A stretch of DNA of 64,000 bases from an uncultured Shewanella sp. (GTDB lineage Bacteria > Pseudomonadota > Gammaproteobacteria > Enterobacterales > Shewanellaceae). The notes beneath the pieces are model-generated. The model saw nothing but the letters and a program-made list of their open reading frames with translations. It was not told the DNA's origin and did not search any database. The stretch covers positions 124,001-188,000 of the forward strand of contig NZ_CANMUW010000004.1 in the NCBI RefSeq assembly GCF_947501225.1, given 5' to 3'. Positions 28,242 to 38,565 of the stretch are shown in pieces. A program made the translations under genes and the position numbers. Each line of letters opens with the position of its first letter. Positions within the stretch are counted from its first letter, which is position 1.

Positions 28242-29432
28242 TTAAATATAATCAAACAGTGAAACTGACCCTACTTTGCTGAACACGTTAGAAACCGCAT
28301 TCAACGCCAATTGTTGCTTCTCATACTCAGTAATTGCCGAGGCATAATCTAAATCTTCCAACATAGATAACGCCGAACTATTGACAACCTTCTCCTCTAC
28401 ATGAGTACTGTTATGGCTCTCGAGGCTCTTAAGGCTATTGCCTGCGACTCCCCGCTGAATACTTATTTGATTGACGCCACTATCAATGTTATTCAATACT
28501 TGTGCCAACTCGGCCATTCCTTGAGGAGTATTTATTTTATTCGGCGACTCCAACAGAGTGATCGCATCATTAATGGTGTCGAAGATACTCACACTGGCAG
28601 CGGGATCGATACTGAAACTGTCTCCGGGCGCAGGCATACCGTCGAGCTTGACCTCCAGGCCGTTATAGACAATAGGATTACTCGAATCGAAGTTCACCTC
28701 TGTCTGCACTAAGGTATTTGAGCCATCCCGTATCTCTAAGTCCGCTCCAACCATAGTAAAGGTAAAGGTTTGCTCCACATGGATAGCGGGGTTGGTGATT
28801 TTGGCGCTTTCTACTTTAAATTCACCTGTTTGGGTCGCCAGATAATTGGCGCTATAATCTCCCATACCACTGGGAGCATTCATAAAAGCGTCATCTCCCG
28901 GAATATTGGTGCCTATGGTTACTCCCGATGCCACTACCGACTGTCTGACGCCATTATCACCGCTGTAGACTATGTTTCCCGTCGCGTCGAACGCAAATGG
29001 CTGCTTACCCGTTTCGTTACCGGCAAACATATAGTTACCGGACTCATCCTTGGTATTGGCAACATTAAGCAGTTCATCCAGCGTTCCGCGCAGCTCATCG
29101 GCAATCATTTGCCGCTCGGAATCGGCAAGTCCGCCGTTTACTGCACGCATCACCAACTCTCTGGTCGATCCCACCAGCGTCTCTGTAGTGCCTAACTTAC
29201 TCTCAGTGATCGCCAGGCGGTTAGTTGCATATTCGATGTTCTTAACAAACTGGTCGACCAAGGCATTTTGCTGGTTAAGATTATCGATACCGACAGCGGC
29301 AACGGGATCGTCACCGGCAGTATTGACTTTCTTGCCGCTCGATAGTTGATCTAAGATTTTACTGGTAGAAGACTGCCTATCCAGGACACTGGTGATACTC
29401 TGGTTAAACATCTGAGCAGTTGAAATTCTCAT
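28242..29432 (-). CDS. flgL: Hook-filament junction protein FlgL
   Basis: FlgL is the second hook-filament junction protein (HAP3). It shares flagellin-like ends: MRISTAQMFNQSITSVLDRQ at the N-terminus with LDQLSSGKKVNTAGDDPVAA, and LEDLDYASAITEYEKQQLAL with ALNAVSNVFSKVGSVSLFDY at the C-terminus. The 396-residue length is normal. It lies 58 bases after flgK. Confidence 0.95.
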   Translation of the reverse strand: MRISTAQMFNQSITSVLDRQSSTSKILDQLSSGKKVNTAGDDPVAAVGIDNLNQQNALVDQFVKNIEYATNRLAITESKLGTTETLVGSTRELVMRAVNGGLADSERQMIADELRGTLDELLNVANTKDESGNYMFAGNETGKQPFAFDATGNIVYSGDNGVRQSVVASGVTIGTNIPGDDAFMNAPSGMGDYSANYLATQTGEFKVESAKITNPAIHVEQTFTFTMVGADLEIRDGSNTLVQTEVNFDSSNPIVYNGLEVKLDGMPAPGDSFSIDPAASVSIFDTINDAITLLESPNKINTPQGMAELAQVLNNIDSGVNQISIQRGVAGNSLKSLESHNSTHVEEKVVNSSALSMLEDLDYASAITEYEKQQLALNAVSNVFSKVGSVSLFDYI

Positions 29433-29490
29433 ATCGTTCCCCTATCTCGCCGAGCTAATCTGAACGTTAAAAATAGTCATTTCACTTTCC

Positions 29491-31407
29491 CTATCGAGTC
29501 GAGCTGAATAGGGTGTCGAAAATATCCGAAGCGGTAGTCATGATCCGTGCCGATGCCTGATAGGCTTGCTGAAAGCGCAGCAAATTTGCCGCCTCTTCAT
29601 CGATATTAACTCCGGACTCACTCTGGACTCTGGTATAGGCCTGTGAGTAAACAGCCTGAGCAGAACCCACCGCGACCTCTGCCGCCTTTGTCTTACCACC
29701 GACACTCAACTTGGTACCTTCATATACATCGGCCAGAGTCGAAGTGCCGCTGTTCATCAACTTAGCTTCGCTCAGCTTAGACATGGCGACAGAGTTGGTG
29801 TTATCACCGGGAGCAAAAGAGAGATCGAAGGTAAACCTGTCTGTTGCCGCCGCCGTCGATGTCACATCGAAAGTGAAGCCATAGGCACTGATTGAAGGTG
29901 GAACGAATGCCGCGGGAGCACCGAGAGAGGCACCTGTCGAATCGAAGACTTCAAACGTATTCGCGGCTGTATTTATCTCGAACGTCAGTTCTGATCCTGT
30001 GAGTGGGAAGCCGGCAGCCGCCCTGTTATCGATACTCACCATCTCTATCTCTGTATTACCTGAGTTCGCCGTATCGGCAGTGATCTTAGGCGCAGCCGCC
30101 GCGATACCTTTAGGATCAGTCATCACAACACCGATACCGGCTGCGGCGCCTGAGGCGGGTCTTATCTCAAATGTGTCACCATCTGCTAAAGCACCGGAAT
30201 CGATATGAATAGTAAAACCACCGGCACCATCGAGCTGCGAACCGTTTAGGGTCAGCGGCGTGATATTGCCGGTCAAGGTGTCTTTTAGCTCATAGGTAGC
30301 GGGAGCCGTATAGGTAAGCTCGTAGCTATCACCGGACAGGAGCCCGGCGTCATCGATGTTGACTCTTAGCGCCGCAGTCCCCGTATTGGCTGCAAACCCC
30401 GCAACCCGGCCTACCGACATGGTGGGGTCGTTGATATCCTTGAAAATATCTTTACCCACTTCACCATAGAGATCGAAGCCCTCTTTCTGAGCTTGATTGA
30501 ATGCGTCGGCGACTCCAAGAGACAGTTGACCAAGCTCCTGTTGTGCCTTGACTAAGGTCTCGTCACGAAATTCAAATAGCGCGCCGATCTGCCCACCGAG
30601 TTTTGAGCCATCGATGACCTGACTATGAGTGCCAATAGTCGCTAAAACTCTTGACTGGTCGGGATAGGGATCTCCGGTCGTTGTGCCGATTGAGGAGGAG
30701 ACTTCAGCTGAAACCAACATAACGGCGCCGCCTAACATGACACTCTTCGCCCCAGATTCCAGCGGGATGACATTAACTTCCGCGTATTGGCTTAACTCCT
30801 GGATCAAAGCGTCTTGCTTATCGAGAAGCTGAGGATCTTCTCCCTGAAACTTCATCAACTCTTGGTTGATATGTCCAAGCTCCTTGCTAATCTCATTGAT
30901 TCTATCTGTAATGCCTGCGATCTGGTCATTGGTCTGTTTCATCTGGCCATCGAGGTGAGATTGCATCTGATTTAAACTAGAGGCCAGTTGACCCGCAGCC
31001 CCCAGAACCGTGCCCCTTATCCCCAGATCATCGGGAAGGTCGGACAGACTGTTTAACCCCGCAAAGAGATCATTGAGTCCTTGTGGCACAGCCTTGCCGA
31101 TTTGAGAAAAGAGCTGATCGAGTTCACTCATCTTGGTGAATGTCGTCTCTGCTTCACTGACGGTAGTTTGGCCTATTCGAAGCTCTCGTGCGGCATAATC
31201 GTTATAGATACGCTTTACATCGCTGATATAGGTACCAGCACCATAGAACTCACTCCCGGTGCGCTGTGATTCGAGGCTTGACTGCTCGGCAACCTGCCTG
31301 TGATAGCCCTGAGTATTTGCGTTAGCGATGTTATTACTGGTCACCGCCAATTGTGACTGTGAAGCCAAAACGCCGGTACGGGCAATATTCAGTAGATTCA
31401 TAGACAT
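29491..31407 (-). CDS. flgK: Hook-filament junction protein FlgK
   Basis: FlgK (HAP1) is the first hook-filament junction protein. The N-terminal rod/hook motif reads LLNIARTGVLASQSQLAVTS with NNIANANTQGYHRQV. The C-terminus has VNIDEEAANLLRFQQAYQAS and ARIMTTASDIFDTLFSS. At 638 residues it is typical of Shewanella and Vibrio. GGAG stands 9 bases before the ATG. It is in one transcript with flgJ and flgL, from the sigma54 promoter at 32,547. Confidence 0.95.
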   Translation of the reverse strand: MSMNLLNIARTGVLASQSQLAVTSNNIANANTQGYHRQVAEQSSLESQRTGSEFYGAGTYISDVKRIYNDYAARELRIGQTTVSEAETTFTKMSELDQLFSQIGKAVPQGLNDLFAGLNSLSDLPDDLGIRGTVLGAAGQLASSLNQMQSHLDGQMKQTNDQIAGITDRINEISKELGHINQELMKFQGEDPQLLDKQDALIQELSQYAEVNVIPLESGAKSVMLGGAVMLVSAEVSSSIGTTTGDPYPDQSRVLATIGTHSQVIDGSKLGGQIGALFEFRDETLVKAQQELGQLSLGVADAFNQAQKEGFDLYGEVGKDIFKDINDPTMSVGRVAGFAANTGTAALRVNIDDAGLLSGDSYELTYTAPATYELKDTLTGNITPLTLNGSQLDGAGGFTIHIDSGALADGDTFEIRPASGAAAGIGVVMTDPKGIAAAAPKITADTANSGNTEIEMVSIDNRAAAGFPLTGSELTFEINTAANTFEVFDSTGASLGAPAAFVPPSISAYGFTFDVTSTAAATDRFTFDLSFAPGDNTNSVAMSKLSEAKLMNSGTSTLADVYEGTKLSVGGKTKAAEVAVGSAQAVYSQAYTRVQSESGVNIDEEAANLLRFQQAYQASARIMTTASDIFDTLFSSTR

Positions 31408-31483
31408 CAGCAGTTACTCCTATCGAATCTACCAGCAGGCCAGCCCACACGCTCAGTTATCCTATCCATACAAAACATCACTT

Positions 31484-32497
31484 TCATGGCTGTACTCCCG
31501 GTATAGATACCTTGAGATCCTGACTAATGGATTTCATCACTTTTATCACTTTATCGGCATAATTGGGGTCGGTTGCATAACCGGCATCCTGCAGCGCCCG
31601 AATAAACTCGTTTGGACTCGCAGCCTTTTTCATCGCTTCCTGATATCTCGGTCCCTCCGATACAAAGGAGACAAAATCATCGAAGCTCTGTTTAATATCG
31701 TCATAGACTCTGAAGTCGGCTTTTTGCTTAACCGCAACCCCCTGCTCAAATTCCAGGGTACTTACCATTGCCTTATTTCCCTGCCAACGTTTATCAGCCT
31801 TGATATTAAACAGGTTATTACTGGAGTCTCCACCGGCGCGCTTAACCATCTTCTGACCCCATCCGGTCTCGAGTGCCGACTGGGCAATAAGCACCTCAGG
31901 TTTTGTTCCCAGTGCTGCCGCGGCTTTTTCAGCATGAGGATAGAGCTTAGATACAAAATCCTCAGGGCCGCTAAATATCATTTCCGTTTTTGTCACCTCA
32001 GACGGCAAACTCTTGCCAGTTAAGATGCTTTCAAGGGGATCACTTCCGCTTTGGCCGATGGGCTGGTTGCCCGGAGCGTTGACACTCTTGCCAGGCAGAG
32101 TACCGACCGCTCGACTCATGACCGCCCCCTGAGCCATCTCATTACGTTGAATATCTCCCCTTAGTACAGAGGCGGGAGTCACATTGCTGGTTTGCGGTGA
32201 AAGCTGTTGAACCATAAGATCGGCAAGCCCCAACATCCCCTTGTCCGACAGATTCACTGACATCTGTTGATCGTGCATCTGCTCGTAAAACTTGGTGTAT
32301 TGACTATTCATAGGGCTGTCAGATTCAAATACCGCATTGGCATCACGCATGCTTTTCATCAGCATCTGAACGAAGATCCCTTCAAACTGTTGAGCGACCT
32401 CTTTCAGCGCCGCCTTATCATCTTTCTGGGCCTTAGATCTAAGGGAGTCCAGACCTCCGATATCCAAAAAATGAGATGAGTTCGACAGCTTTTGCAT
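31484..32497 (-). CDS. flgJ: Peptidoglycan hydrolase / rod cap FlgJ
   Basis: FlgJ caps the growing rod and opens the peptidoglycan. The N-terminal rod-binding domain (about 25-115) contains LKEVAQQFEGIFVQMLMKSM, and a Ser/Pro-rich linker follows. The C-terminal glucosaminidase domain (about 185-330) has VLIAQSALETGWGQKMVKR with its catalytic Glu and NLFNIKADKRW. The 337 residues include both domains, as is usual in gammaproteobacteria. It has its own sigma54 promoter. Confidence 0.95.
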   Translation of the reverse strand: MQKLSNSSHFLDIGGLDSLRSKAQKDDKAALKEVAQQFEGIFVQMLMKSMRDANAVFESDSPMNSQYTKFYEQMHDQQMSVNLSDKGMLGLADLMVQQLSPQTSNVTPASVLRGDIQRNEMAQGAVMSRAVGTLPGKSVNAPGNQPIGQSGSDPLESILTGKSLPSEVTKTEMIFSGPEDFVSKLYPHAEKAAAALGTKPEVLIAQSALETGWGQKMVKRAGGDSSNNLFNIKADKRWQGNKAMVSTLEFEQGVAVKQKADFRVYDDIKQSFDDFVSFVSEGPRYQEAMKKAASPNEFIRALQDAGYATDPNYADKVIKVMKSISQDLKVSIPGVQP

Positions 32498-32546
32498 AAT
32501 TATTCCAGGAGTCCCGACAATATTCAGACGTTAGTACACCTACACT

Positions 32547-32561
32547 GCAAACTGCGTACCA
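32547..32561 (-). promoter_or_regulatory. sigma54 promoter of flgJKL
   Basis: The minus strand reads TGGTACGCAGTTTGC: GG and GC 10 bases apart and a good TTTGC -12 element. The predicted start lies about 38 bases before flgJ. It lies just after the hairpin that follows flgI. Confidence 0.7.
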
Positions 32562-32612
32562 ATTCAGCTTGTAATTTGTATTTAATAGGGAAATTTGTGG
32601 AGGGAGATCTAA

Positions 32613-32639
32613 GAGAGTTCAGATGAACACTGAACTCTC
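32613..32639 (-). terminator. Hairpin after flgI
   Basis: The perfect 10-bp stem GAGAGTTCAG/CTGAACTCTC with a 7-base loop starts 37 bases after the flgI stop. Only a weak T tail follows (TTAGATCT). It separates flgFGHI from the flgJ promoter. Confidence 0.6.
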
Positions 32640-32675
32640 ATATATAGAGGTGGGATAAAATTGGCCGGGCAAAAA

Positions 32676-33767
32676 TCAGATAATGATCAACTCACCGTGC
32701 AACGCACCTGCCACTTTCAAAGCTTCAAGAATGGCAAGTACATCCGAAGGTGCAGCCCCGACCAGGTTTACCGCCCTGACCAGCTCATCTAATGACGTGC
32801 CGGGATCAAACATAAACATGCGGCTATCCTCTTCGCTGGCATCGATAGTGCTGTCTGTGGTCACAACTGTCTGTCCGCCTGCAAGCGGGTTAGGCTGTGA
32901 TACCTGCGTCGCTTCGGCAATAGTCACTGTCAATCCGCCATGGGTGACAGCCGCAGGCAATAGGCGAACATCTTTACCTACAACGATAGTACCGGTGCGG
33001 GAGTTCACAATCACCTTCGCAGACTCAGACGCCGGCTCGACCTCAATATTTTCGAGGGTAGCCAGAAAGGAGACCCGCTGAGAAACATCCCGCGGAGCAC
33101 TCACCTGCACAGAGGCGGCATCGAGTGGCCTTGCCATTCCAGGACCGAGCAGGTCATTGATTGCATCGGCCAGACGCTTGGCCGTTGAAAAGTCGGCGCG
33201 ACGCAGATTAAAGGTTAGGTGATCACCTGTAGAGAAGGGAGTTGTAACCGTTCTTTCCACCATGGCTCCATTGGGGATACGGCCTACAGTCGGTGTATTT
33301 TGAATGACTTTAGAACCATCTAGCCCCTCAGCACTGAACCCACTCACCACCATGCTTCCCTGGGCAATCGCATACACATTACCATCGACCCCCTTCATGA
33401 AAGTTTGCAGCAGGGTTCCGCCCCGCAGACTCTTGGCCTCACCCAAGCTTGAAACAGTAACGTCAAGAGTTTGACCCGGCTTGATAAATGCCGGCATTAC
33501 TGCGCTGACCGCTACGACTGCAACATTCTTAATTTTCGGTCTGAGGGTGTCGGGTAGATTAATGCCGAAGTTTTTCAGCATGGTTTTAAATGTTTGCTCT
33601 GTATAGGTGGTTTTCTCCCCCGTACCGGGCAGACCTACTACCAGGCCATAACCGATCAACTGGTTACTTCGCACACCTTGCACATTAGCGATATCTTTAA
33701 TGCGTTGAGCCTGAGCCGAACCGCAAACAAGCAGCAAAAGGAATATTGAAAATAGCTTAATTTTCAT
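32676..33767 (-). CDS. flgI: Flagellar P-ring protein FlgI
   Basis: FlgI forms the periplasmic P ring around the rod. The 363-residue protein has a signal peptide ([20 protein letters not shown]) and then [20 protein letters not shown] and [10 protein letters not shown], both hallmark sequences. It continues with the conserved central [11 protein letters not shown] region and the C-terminus [20 protein letters not shown]. It lies 12 bases after flgH. Confidence 0.97.
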   Translation of the reverse strand: MKIKLFSIFLLLLVCGSAQAQRIKDIANVQGVRSNQLIGYGLVVGLPGTGEKTTYTEQTFKTMLKNFGINLPDTLRPKIKNVAVVAVSAVMPAFIKPGQTLDVTVSSLGEAKSLRGGTLLQTFMKGVDGNVYAIAQGSMVVSGFSAEGLDGSKVIQNTPTVGRIPNGAMVERTVTTPFSTGDHLTFNLRRADFSTAKRLADAINDLLGPGMARPLDAASVQVSAPRDVSQRVSFLATLENIEVEPASESAKVIVNSRTGTIVVGKDVRLLPAAVTHGGLTVTIAEATQVSQPNPLAGGQTVVTTDSTIDASEEDSRMFMFDPGTSLDELVRAVNLVGAAPSDVLAILEALKVAGALHGELIII

Positions 33768-33779
33768 GATAATGACTCC

Positions 33780-34469
33780 TTAAAAAGGCCACCAACTGCC
33801 CATGAAGAAAGAGCTTAGCCAACCCACTTTCTGAACCTCGGCAAATGTACCGGTACCACTATATTGAATGCGGGCATTAGCAACACGCTGTGAGTCAATC
33901 GTATTATCCGGCCTGATATCCTGAGAGCGAACGATGCCGGTAATTCGAACAAACTCATCACCGTTATTGATGCTGATCCACTTCTCGCCGCGAATCACTA
34001 AGTTACCGTTATTCAGCACCTGCATCACATTGGCAGAGATGCTGCCTGACAGGCTGTTACTCTGGTCGGCGTCCGACTCTCGCTTGGTATTCATGCTGTC
34101 TTTGTATCTGAGATCGATAGGCTGACCGCCGATAGTGATATTTTTACCGCCGGCATGGATGGGATCGAGTGTTAAATCTGTCCCCTTCTTAATCTCATTA
34201 GCGGCACTCTTCTTAGCCTGTGTCGACTCCATCAACATCACAGTGATGATGTCACCGACCTTAAGTGCCTTGATATCGGAGTAGAGACTCGACGCCTGAC
34301 TGTCCTGGTACATAGAGCCCGTCGCGGCAATCTTAGTCGGCGGCGCCTCAGGATAGACCGGCGCATAGTAAGGATCGTCCGCAATCGGCTTCTCACCCGT
34401 TGAGCTACAGCCCGTCAGTACCGGTGAAAGTACTATGGTTACCGCAAGTAAAATTGATAACTTACCCAT
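33780..34469 (-). CDS. flgH: Flagellar L-ring lipoprotein FlgH
   Basis: FlgH is the outer-membrane L-ring protein. The N-terminal lipoprotein signal has a lipobox ending at LTGC (Cys about residue 21). Downstream motifs are [40 protein letters not shown] and [20 protein letters not shown]. The 229-residue length is normal. It lies 10 bases after flgG. Confidence 0.97.
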   Translation of the reverse strand: MGKLSILLAVTIVLSPVLTGCSSTGEKPIADDPYYAPVYPEAPPTKIAATGSMYQDSQASSLYSDIKALKVGDIITVMLMESTQAKKSAANEIKKGTDLTLDPIHAGGKNITIGGQPIDLRYKDSMNTKRESDADQSNSLSGSISANVMQVLNNGNLVIRGEKWISINNGDEFVRITGIVRSQDIRPDNTIDSQRVANARIQYSGTGTFAEVQKVGWLSSFFMGSWWPF

Positions 34470-34479
34470 AACTACGCCT

Positions 34480-35268
34480 CTACAGGTTCTGGTTCACGTA
34501 AGAGAGCATCTGATCAACCGCCGAGATAACTTTTGAGTTCATCTCGTAGATACGCTGACTCTCGATCAGGTTTACCAACTCTTCGGTCACATTGACGTTA
34601 GAAGTTTCCAGCGCCCCCTGACGTATGGCTCCCATACCATCGAGTGACGCAGTCCCCTGAATTGGTGTGCCGCTGGCACCGGTCTCTGTGTAAAGGTTTT
34701 GTCCCATTGGGTCCAAACCGCTTGGATTGATAAAGTCAGACATACTCAGCTGTCCTACCACCTGACTCTCGGCGGTGCCCGCTGTTTTAACTGATACTTC
34801 ACCCTCGGCCGACACGGTAATACCAGTAGCATTTTCCGGAATTGTAATGGCAGGCTGAACAACATAGCCGGAGCCGGGTGTCACGATCTGTCCGGTATCA
34901 TCGAGAGTAAACTGACCATTACGGGTATACGCGGCGGTGCCGTCGGGAAGCTGCACCTCGAAGAATCCGGGTCCTTCGACCATCAGGTCCAACGAGTTAT
35001 CGGTGGTAAGCATATTACCCTGAGTAAATACTTTCTGAGTGGCAACGACTTTGGTACCCGCACCGACATTTAAACCGTTAGGCAACTTAGTGTTGGAAGC
35101 GCTCACGCCTCCGGCCTGATTAACCGTCTGATACAAAAGGTCTTCAAAGACAGCACGGCTCTTCTTGTAACCAACAGTGCTTGCATTAGCAACATTGTTA
35201 GAAATCACCGAGATATCTGTTTGCTGAGCGTCTAACCCAGTCTTACTTATCCATAACGCGGGATGCAT
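34480..35268 (-). CDS. flgG: Distal rod protein FlgG
   Basis: FlgG forms the distal rod. The 262-residue protein starts [20 protein letters not shown] and contains [16 protein letters not shown] and [18 protein letters not shown]. The FlgG-specific LQVGAGT-type stretch is followed by [20 protein letters not shown] and [18 protein letters not shown] at the end. It is in one operon with flgF, 11 bases away. Confidence 0.97.
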   Translation of the reverse strand: MHPALWISKTGLDAQQTDISVISNNVANASTVGYKKSRAVFEDLLYQTVNQAGGVSASNTKLPNGLNVGAGTKVVATQKVFTQGNMLTTDNSLDLMVEGPGFFEVQLPDGTAAYTRNGQFTLDDTGQIVTPGSGYVVQPAITIPENATGITVSAEGEVSVKTAGTAESQVVGQLSMSDFINPSGLDPMGQNLYTETGASGTPIQGTASLDGMGAIRQGALETSNVNVTEELVNLIESQRIYEMNSKVISAVDQMLSYVNQNL

Positions 35269-35279
35269 AATTTTGACTC

Positions 35280-36023
35280 CTAACTAACACGCATTAATGA
35301 AGAGGAGGCTTTATCCATCTCTTCGGCTGTTTTCATCATTTTGACTTGCATCTCAAATTGACGTTGTATGTCGATGAGATTCACCATCTCATCGACAGCA
35401 TTGACATTACTTCCCTCTACCGCACCACTCTCGACGGCAACCAGGGGATCGGCGGGAGCGTTCTCTCCCGACATCATTCTGAACAGGCCATCTGAGCCTC
35501 TCATCATATTCTGATTACCCGGGTTAACCAGCTTGATGCGGCCCACCTCCTCTATAACCTCTGCGGTCGCCCCCTGAGGCCTGACAGAGATGATACCGTC
35601 CTGGGCTATCTCAATCTTTTCTATTGGCAGTGGCAAGACGATGGGACCGGCATCCCCCATTACAGGGTTTCCGCGATCGTTACGAAGCAGGCCTGTGGTA
35701 TCGAAGCTCAGGCTTCCCGAACGGGTATAAGCTTCTCCGCCATCATCGCCCTGAACCGCTATCCAACCATCGCCCTTAACCGCGATATCGAGATCCCGAC
35801 CGGTAGTTTTAATAGGGCCGGATGCAAAATTTGCCGACGGGCTCTCGGTCATGGCGAACACACGTGTGGGTAAGCCTTCTCCAAAAGCCTGCATCGAACG
35901 CGCCTGCTCCATATCGGCTTTAAAACCGTCGGTATTGGCATTAGCCAGGTTATTTGCACGAACCGCCAGCGAGTTCATATTCTGCTTGGCGCCGCTCATA
36001 GCGACGTAGAGTAGTTTGTCCAC
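35280..36023 (-). CDS. flgF: Proximal rod protein FlgF
   Basis: FlgF is a proximal rod subunit. The protein starts (M)DKLLYVAMSGAKQNMNSLA and has RANNLANANTDGFKADMEQA, with the C-terminal pattern VDEMVNLIDIQRQFEMQVKM. I used the GTG at 36023 (248 residues) because GGAGG lies 5 bases upstream and family members start here. A longer in-frame ATG at 36077 lies inside the sigma54 promoter, upstream of the predicted transcript start, so it cannot be used from that promoter. Confidence 0.95.
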   Translation of the reverse strand: MDKLLYVAMSGAKQNMNSLAVRANNLANANTDGFKADMEQARSMQAFGEGLPTRVFAMTESPSANFASGPIKTTGRDLDIAVKGDGWIAVQGDDGGEAYTRSGSLSFDTTGLLRNDRGNPVMGDAGPIVLPLPIEKIEIAQDGIISVRPQGATAEVIEEVGRIKLVNPGNQNMMRGSDGLFRMMSGENAPADPLVAVESGAVEGSNVNAVDEMVNLIDIQRQFEMQVKMMKTAEEMDKASSSLMRVS

Positions 36024-36073
36024 CAGCGCCTCCGTCAATCTTTCTGCTATTACTATCGAATAAGATAATAAAA

Positions 36074-36088
36074 GCAAACATCATGCCA
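36074..36088 (-). promoter_or_regulatory. sigma54 promoter of flgFGHI
   Basis: The minus strand reads TGGCATGATGTTTGC, a near-consensus -24/-12 pair. The predicted start is about 38 bases before the flgF GTG. It decides the flgF start codon. Confidence 0.83.
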
Positions 36089-36185
36089 GATTGTTCACAC
36101 TAGATAACTTTGCAGTTGAAAGGTTGTAACAGATGAATCAAGCCGTTAGGTATCGGTAATGCAAGAAGATAAGAGGTTGAGCGGC

Positions 36186-36210
36186 AAGGCGCTGCCGCCG
36201 GCAACGCCTT
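36186..36210 (-). terminator. Hairpin after flgE
   Basis: The dyad AAGGCG-C-TGCC-GCC-GGCA-A-CGCCTT has 10 pairs and one mismatch and begins 19 bases after the flgE stop. No T run follows, so termination is uncertain. It sits between flgE and the flgF promoter. Confidence 0.5.
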
Positions 36211-36229
36211 AACTATTTCGGAAAAGATA

Positions 36230-37591
36230 TTATCTGATCTGCAGTACTGTCTGCTGCAGGGTGTTATTCACCTCAAGGGTTCTCGAGTTTGCCTGGAAGT
36301 TACGCTGAGCCGAAATAAGATCCACAAGTTCGGTAGTCAAATCGACATTCGACTGCTCGAGGGCCGATGAACGTACACTACCGAATGTGCCGCTGTTAGC
36401 CTCACCGGCGAGTGCCTCACCGGAGTCGAGACTGGCTTTCCACGAGGTGTTACCCACCTGAGTCAGCCCCTGCTCGTTAGCAAAGCGAGCCAGTGCGACC
36501 CTTGCCAGCGCGACTGTCGCACCGTTACTGTAGCTGGCGTTGATCAGGCCATCTGCGCCGACCTCGACGTTGGTCAAACGGCCGACCGTAGTACCATCTT
36601 GTGTCAGTTCGGTCACTTCGAAGGCCGATGCATACTGAGTCGGGGCTTCAAAATCTATGGTCAGGGTTTGCGAGCCGTCGGTACCAGGCCCAAGTACATC
36701 GGCACCACCATTGCCTAAGGTCACGGTAACTATGGGATCGGGGTTGGTTCCGGTATGAGAACCTAACTCATTAAACTTAACGACCGCCCCCTTCCAGCCA
36801 CCGGCAGTTTCCGCATTACCTGTGCCATCCGCAGTACCGTCACCGTTAGTATCGGTTTGATAAGTCGCTGTTGCACCAGCCAAGTCCACCTGCTTACCAT
36901 CGACCGCATAGAAGGCAACCCAGTTACTCTCGCCGTTATAGGCCGCATCCGGTGGGCGGACGAAGTAGGTGGTCATCACATGGGGCTCACCCAGTGAATC
37001 ATACATGGTCACAGCGGTAGAGTTGTTATAGGTATCACGATCAAGCGGATCGAACAGCGCCGGATCATAGGTCGGGTCACCGGCATTGAGGTTCATCTGT
37101 ATGCCGATATTCTCGGTTTTCTTTGGGCTACCGGCAGTATCCGGTATCCTGACAGGCTTTGTTTCGGTTAAGCTGACAGAGGTCGAGTTTCCGTCTTTAT
37201 CCACCTCGAATGTCTGCAGGAAGTTACCCTGAGAGTCAACAAGATAGCTGTTAGCGTCGACCTTAAATGCTCCTGCACGGGTATAGCTCAGGTCTTGTGA
37301 GCTCAAGCCCGATGAGGTGACAAAGAAGCCACCACCATTGATCGCCATATCTAGCGCATTATTGGTAAATTGCAGACTGCCCTGATGGAACTGCTGCGCA
37401 ACCTGACTGGTTGTGGCGCCGCCACCCACTGCGGTCTTACTGTTGGCAAAAATTGAGTTTGCATACACATCTGCAAATTCGGCCCTCGACTCTTTAAAGC
37501 CGATACTATTGACGTTAGCAATGTTATTTGCCGTGGTATTCAGATCTTTCTGCGCTGCAGCGATACCACTCAATGCGATGTTAAAAGACAT
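36230..37591 (-). CDS. flgE: Flagellar hook protein FlgE
   Basis: FlgE polymerises into the hook. The 453-residue protein starts MSFNIALSGIAAAQKDLNTT, then ANNIANVNSIGFKESRAEFA and DVYANSI. The central D1/D2 domains are Asp/Gly/Thr-rich, and the C-terminus has LEQSNVDLTTELVDLISAQR with NFQANSRTLEVNNTLQQTVL. The 145-base gap to flgD (37,592-37,736) contains no sigma54 or sigma28 site that I could find. Confidence 0.97.
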   Translation of the reverse strand: MSFNIALSGIAAAQKDLNTTANNIANVNSIGFKESRAEFADVYANSIFANSKTAVGGGATTSQVAQQFHQGSLQFTNNALDMAINGGGFFVTSSGLSSQDLSYTRAGAFKVDANSYLVDSQGNFLQTFEVDKDGNSTSVSLTETKPVRIPDTAGSPKKTENIGIQMNLNAGDPTYDPALFDPLDRDTYNNSTAVTMYDSLGEPHVMTTYFVRPPDAAYNGESNWVAFYAVDGKQVDLAGATATYQTDTNGDGTADGTGNAETAGGWKGAVVKFNELGSHTGTNPDPIVTVTLGNGGADVLGPGTDGSQTLTIDFEAPTQYASAFEVTELTQDGTTVGRLTNVEVGADGLINASYSNGATVALARVALARFANEQGLTQVGNTSWKASLDSGEALAGEANSGTFGSVRSSALEQSNVDLTTELVDLISAQRNFQANSRTLEVNNTLQQTVLQIR

Positions 37592-37736
37592 AATTCACCT
37601 CAATTTTGATTCATTCTGACTGACTTCAATCAAGCCGGTCATTAATCGTTTCTTCACTGGATACCTGAGACAAACAGGCCCAGATAAATTCTTTTATTAA
37701 GCTCGCATGGCTCATGCAAACTTAATCGACTATTGT

Positions 37737-38552
37737 TTAACTCTCAGAGACAGCCAACACATCGCCAATCTTAATACCACCGACACCGCGCAGATTAAGA
37801 ATCGCGCCGGTACTCGCGGTGCCCAGGGAGACACTGGTCACATGGGCATAGGTTGAAACCGGAAGCTCCTCGGTCGTACCGTCGACACGACCACTGGCCT
37901 TAATGGCGTAGTTACCCGCAACAACCGGCTCACCATTGGCTCCCAGTCCATCCCAACTCACATCCACGTTACCACCGGCACTACCATCTATTGTGTAGGA
38001 CTTAACAAGCTGTCCCTTATCATCTTCGATTCGTACCGTAATGGTATCTATCGCTTCCGGTGTACTGATGATGCCATTCAGGGTGGGATCTTCTGCCGAA
38101 ACATGTCCCGTATCTGATGGAATAAGCACCTTTTGGCCCACTAAGCCTGAGGCCTGCAGTGCCTGACTCGAGGTCATCACAGAGTTAAGGTTAACAATCT
38201 CATCATTAAGGTTTTTAATACCGTCAACGGTCGAGAAAGATGCCATCTGGGAGATCATCTGATCATTATCAACAGGCTTAAAAGGGTCTTGCATCGACAA
38301 CTGTTGACTCAAGAGCGAAAAGAAATCTTCCTGAGTCAGCTCCTGACTATTAGGCTCCGGAATCGAAGACTCTTCGGGTAACCTGATACTGTCGAGAAAA
38401 GGGTTACCCGTTGTCGAGGTCTGCTCGGTCGATTGCGTCGTTGCAGCTTGAGCGGACGAAGCACTCGCCTGCTGCGCCGGCGCTACACTATTTTGCGTCT
38501 GACCAGCTAAGGGTTGAGCACCTGCACTGTTAAGTGGGTTGATGAGGCTCAC
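37737..38552 (-). CDS. flgD: Hook cap / scaffolding protein FlgD
   Basis: FlgD caps the growing hook. The N-terminal conserved region is LTQEDFFSLLSQQLSMQDPF with KPVDNDQMISQMASFSTVDG. The C-terminal part is the FLG/tudor and Fn3-like domain with VSWDGLGANGEPVVAGNYAI. The extreme N-terminus is Gln/Ser/Ala-rich. The length is 271 residues. It lies 13 bases after flgC. Confidence 0.95.
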   Translation of the reverse strand: MSLINPLNSAGAQPLAGQTQNSVAPAQQASASSAQAATTQSTEQTSTTGNPFLDSIRLPEESSIPEPNSQELTQEDFFSLLSQQLSMQDPFKPVDNDQMISQMASFSTVDGIKNLNDEIVNLNSVMTSSQALQASGLVGQKVLIPSDTGHVSAEDPTLNGIISTPEAIDTITVRIEDDKGQLVKSYTIDGSAGGNVDVSWDGLGANGEPVVAGNYAIKASGRVDGTTEELPVSTYAHVTSVSLGTASTGAILNLRGVGGIKIGDVLAVSES

Positions 38553-38565
38553 GTGTTACCTCCTG

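Noticed and set aside
36024..36077. Longer flgF start at ATG 36,077
   Set aside because: It lies within the sigma54 promoter and upstream of the predicted transcript start. The GTG at 36,023 has GGAGG and matches family starts.
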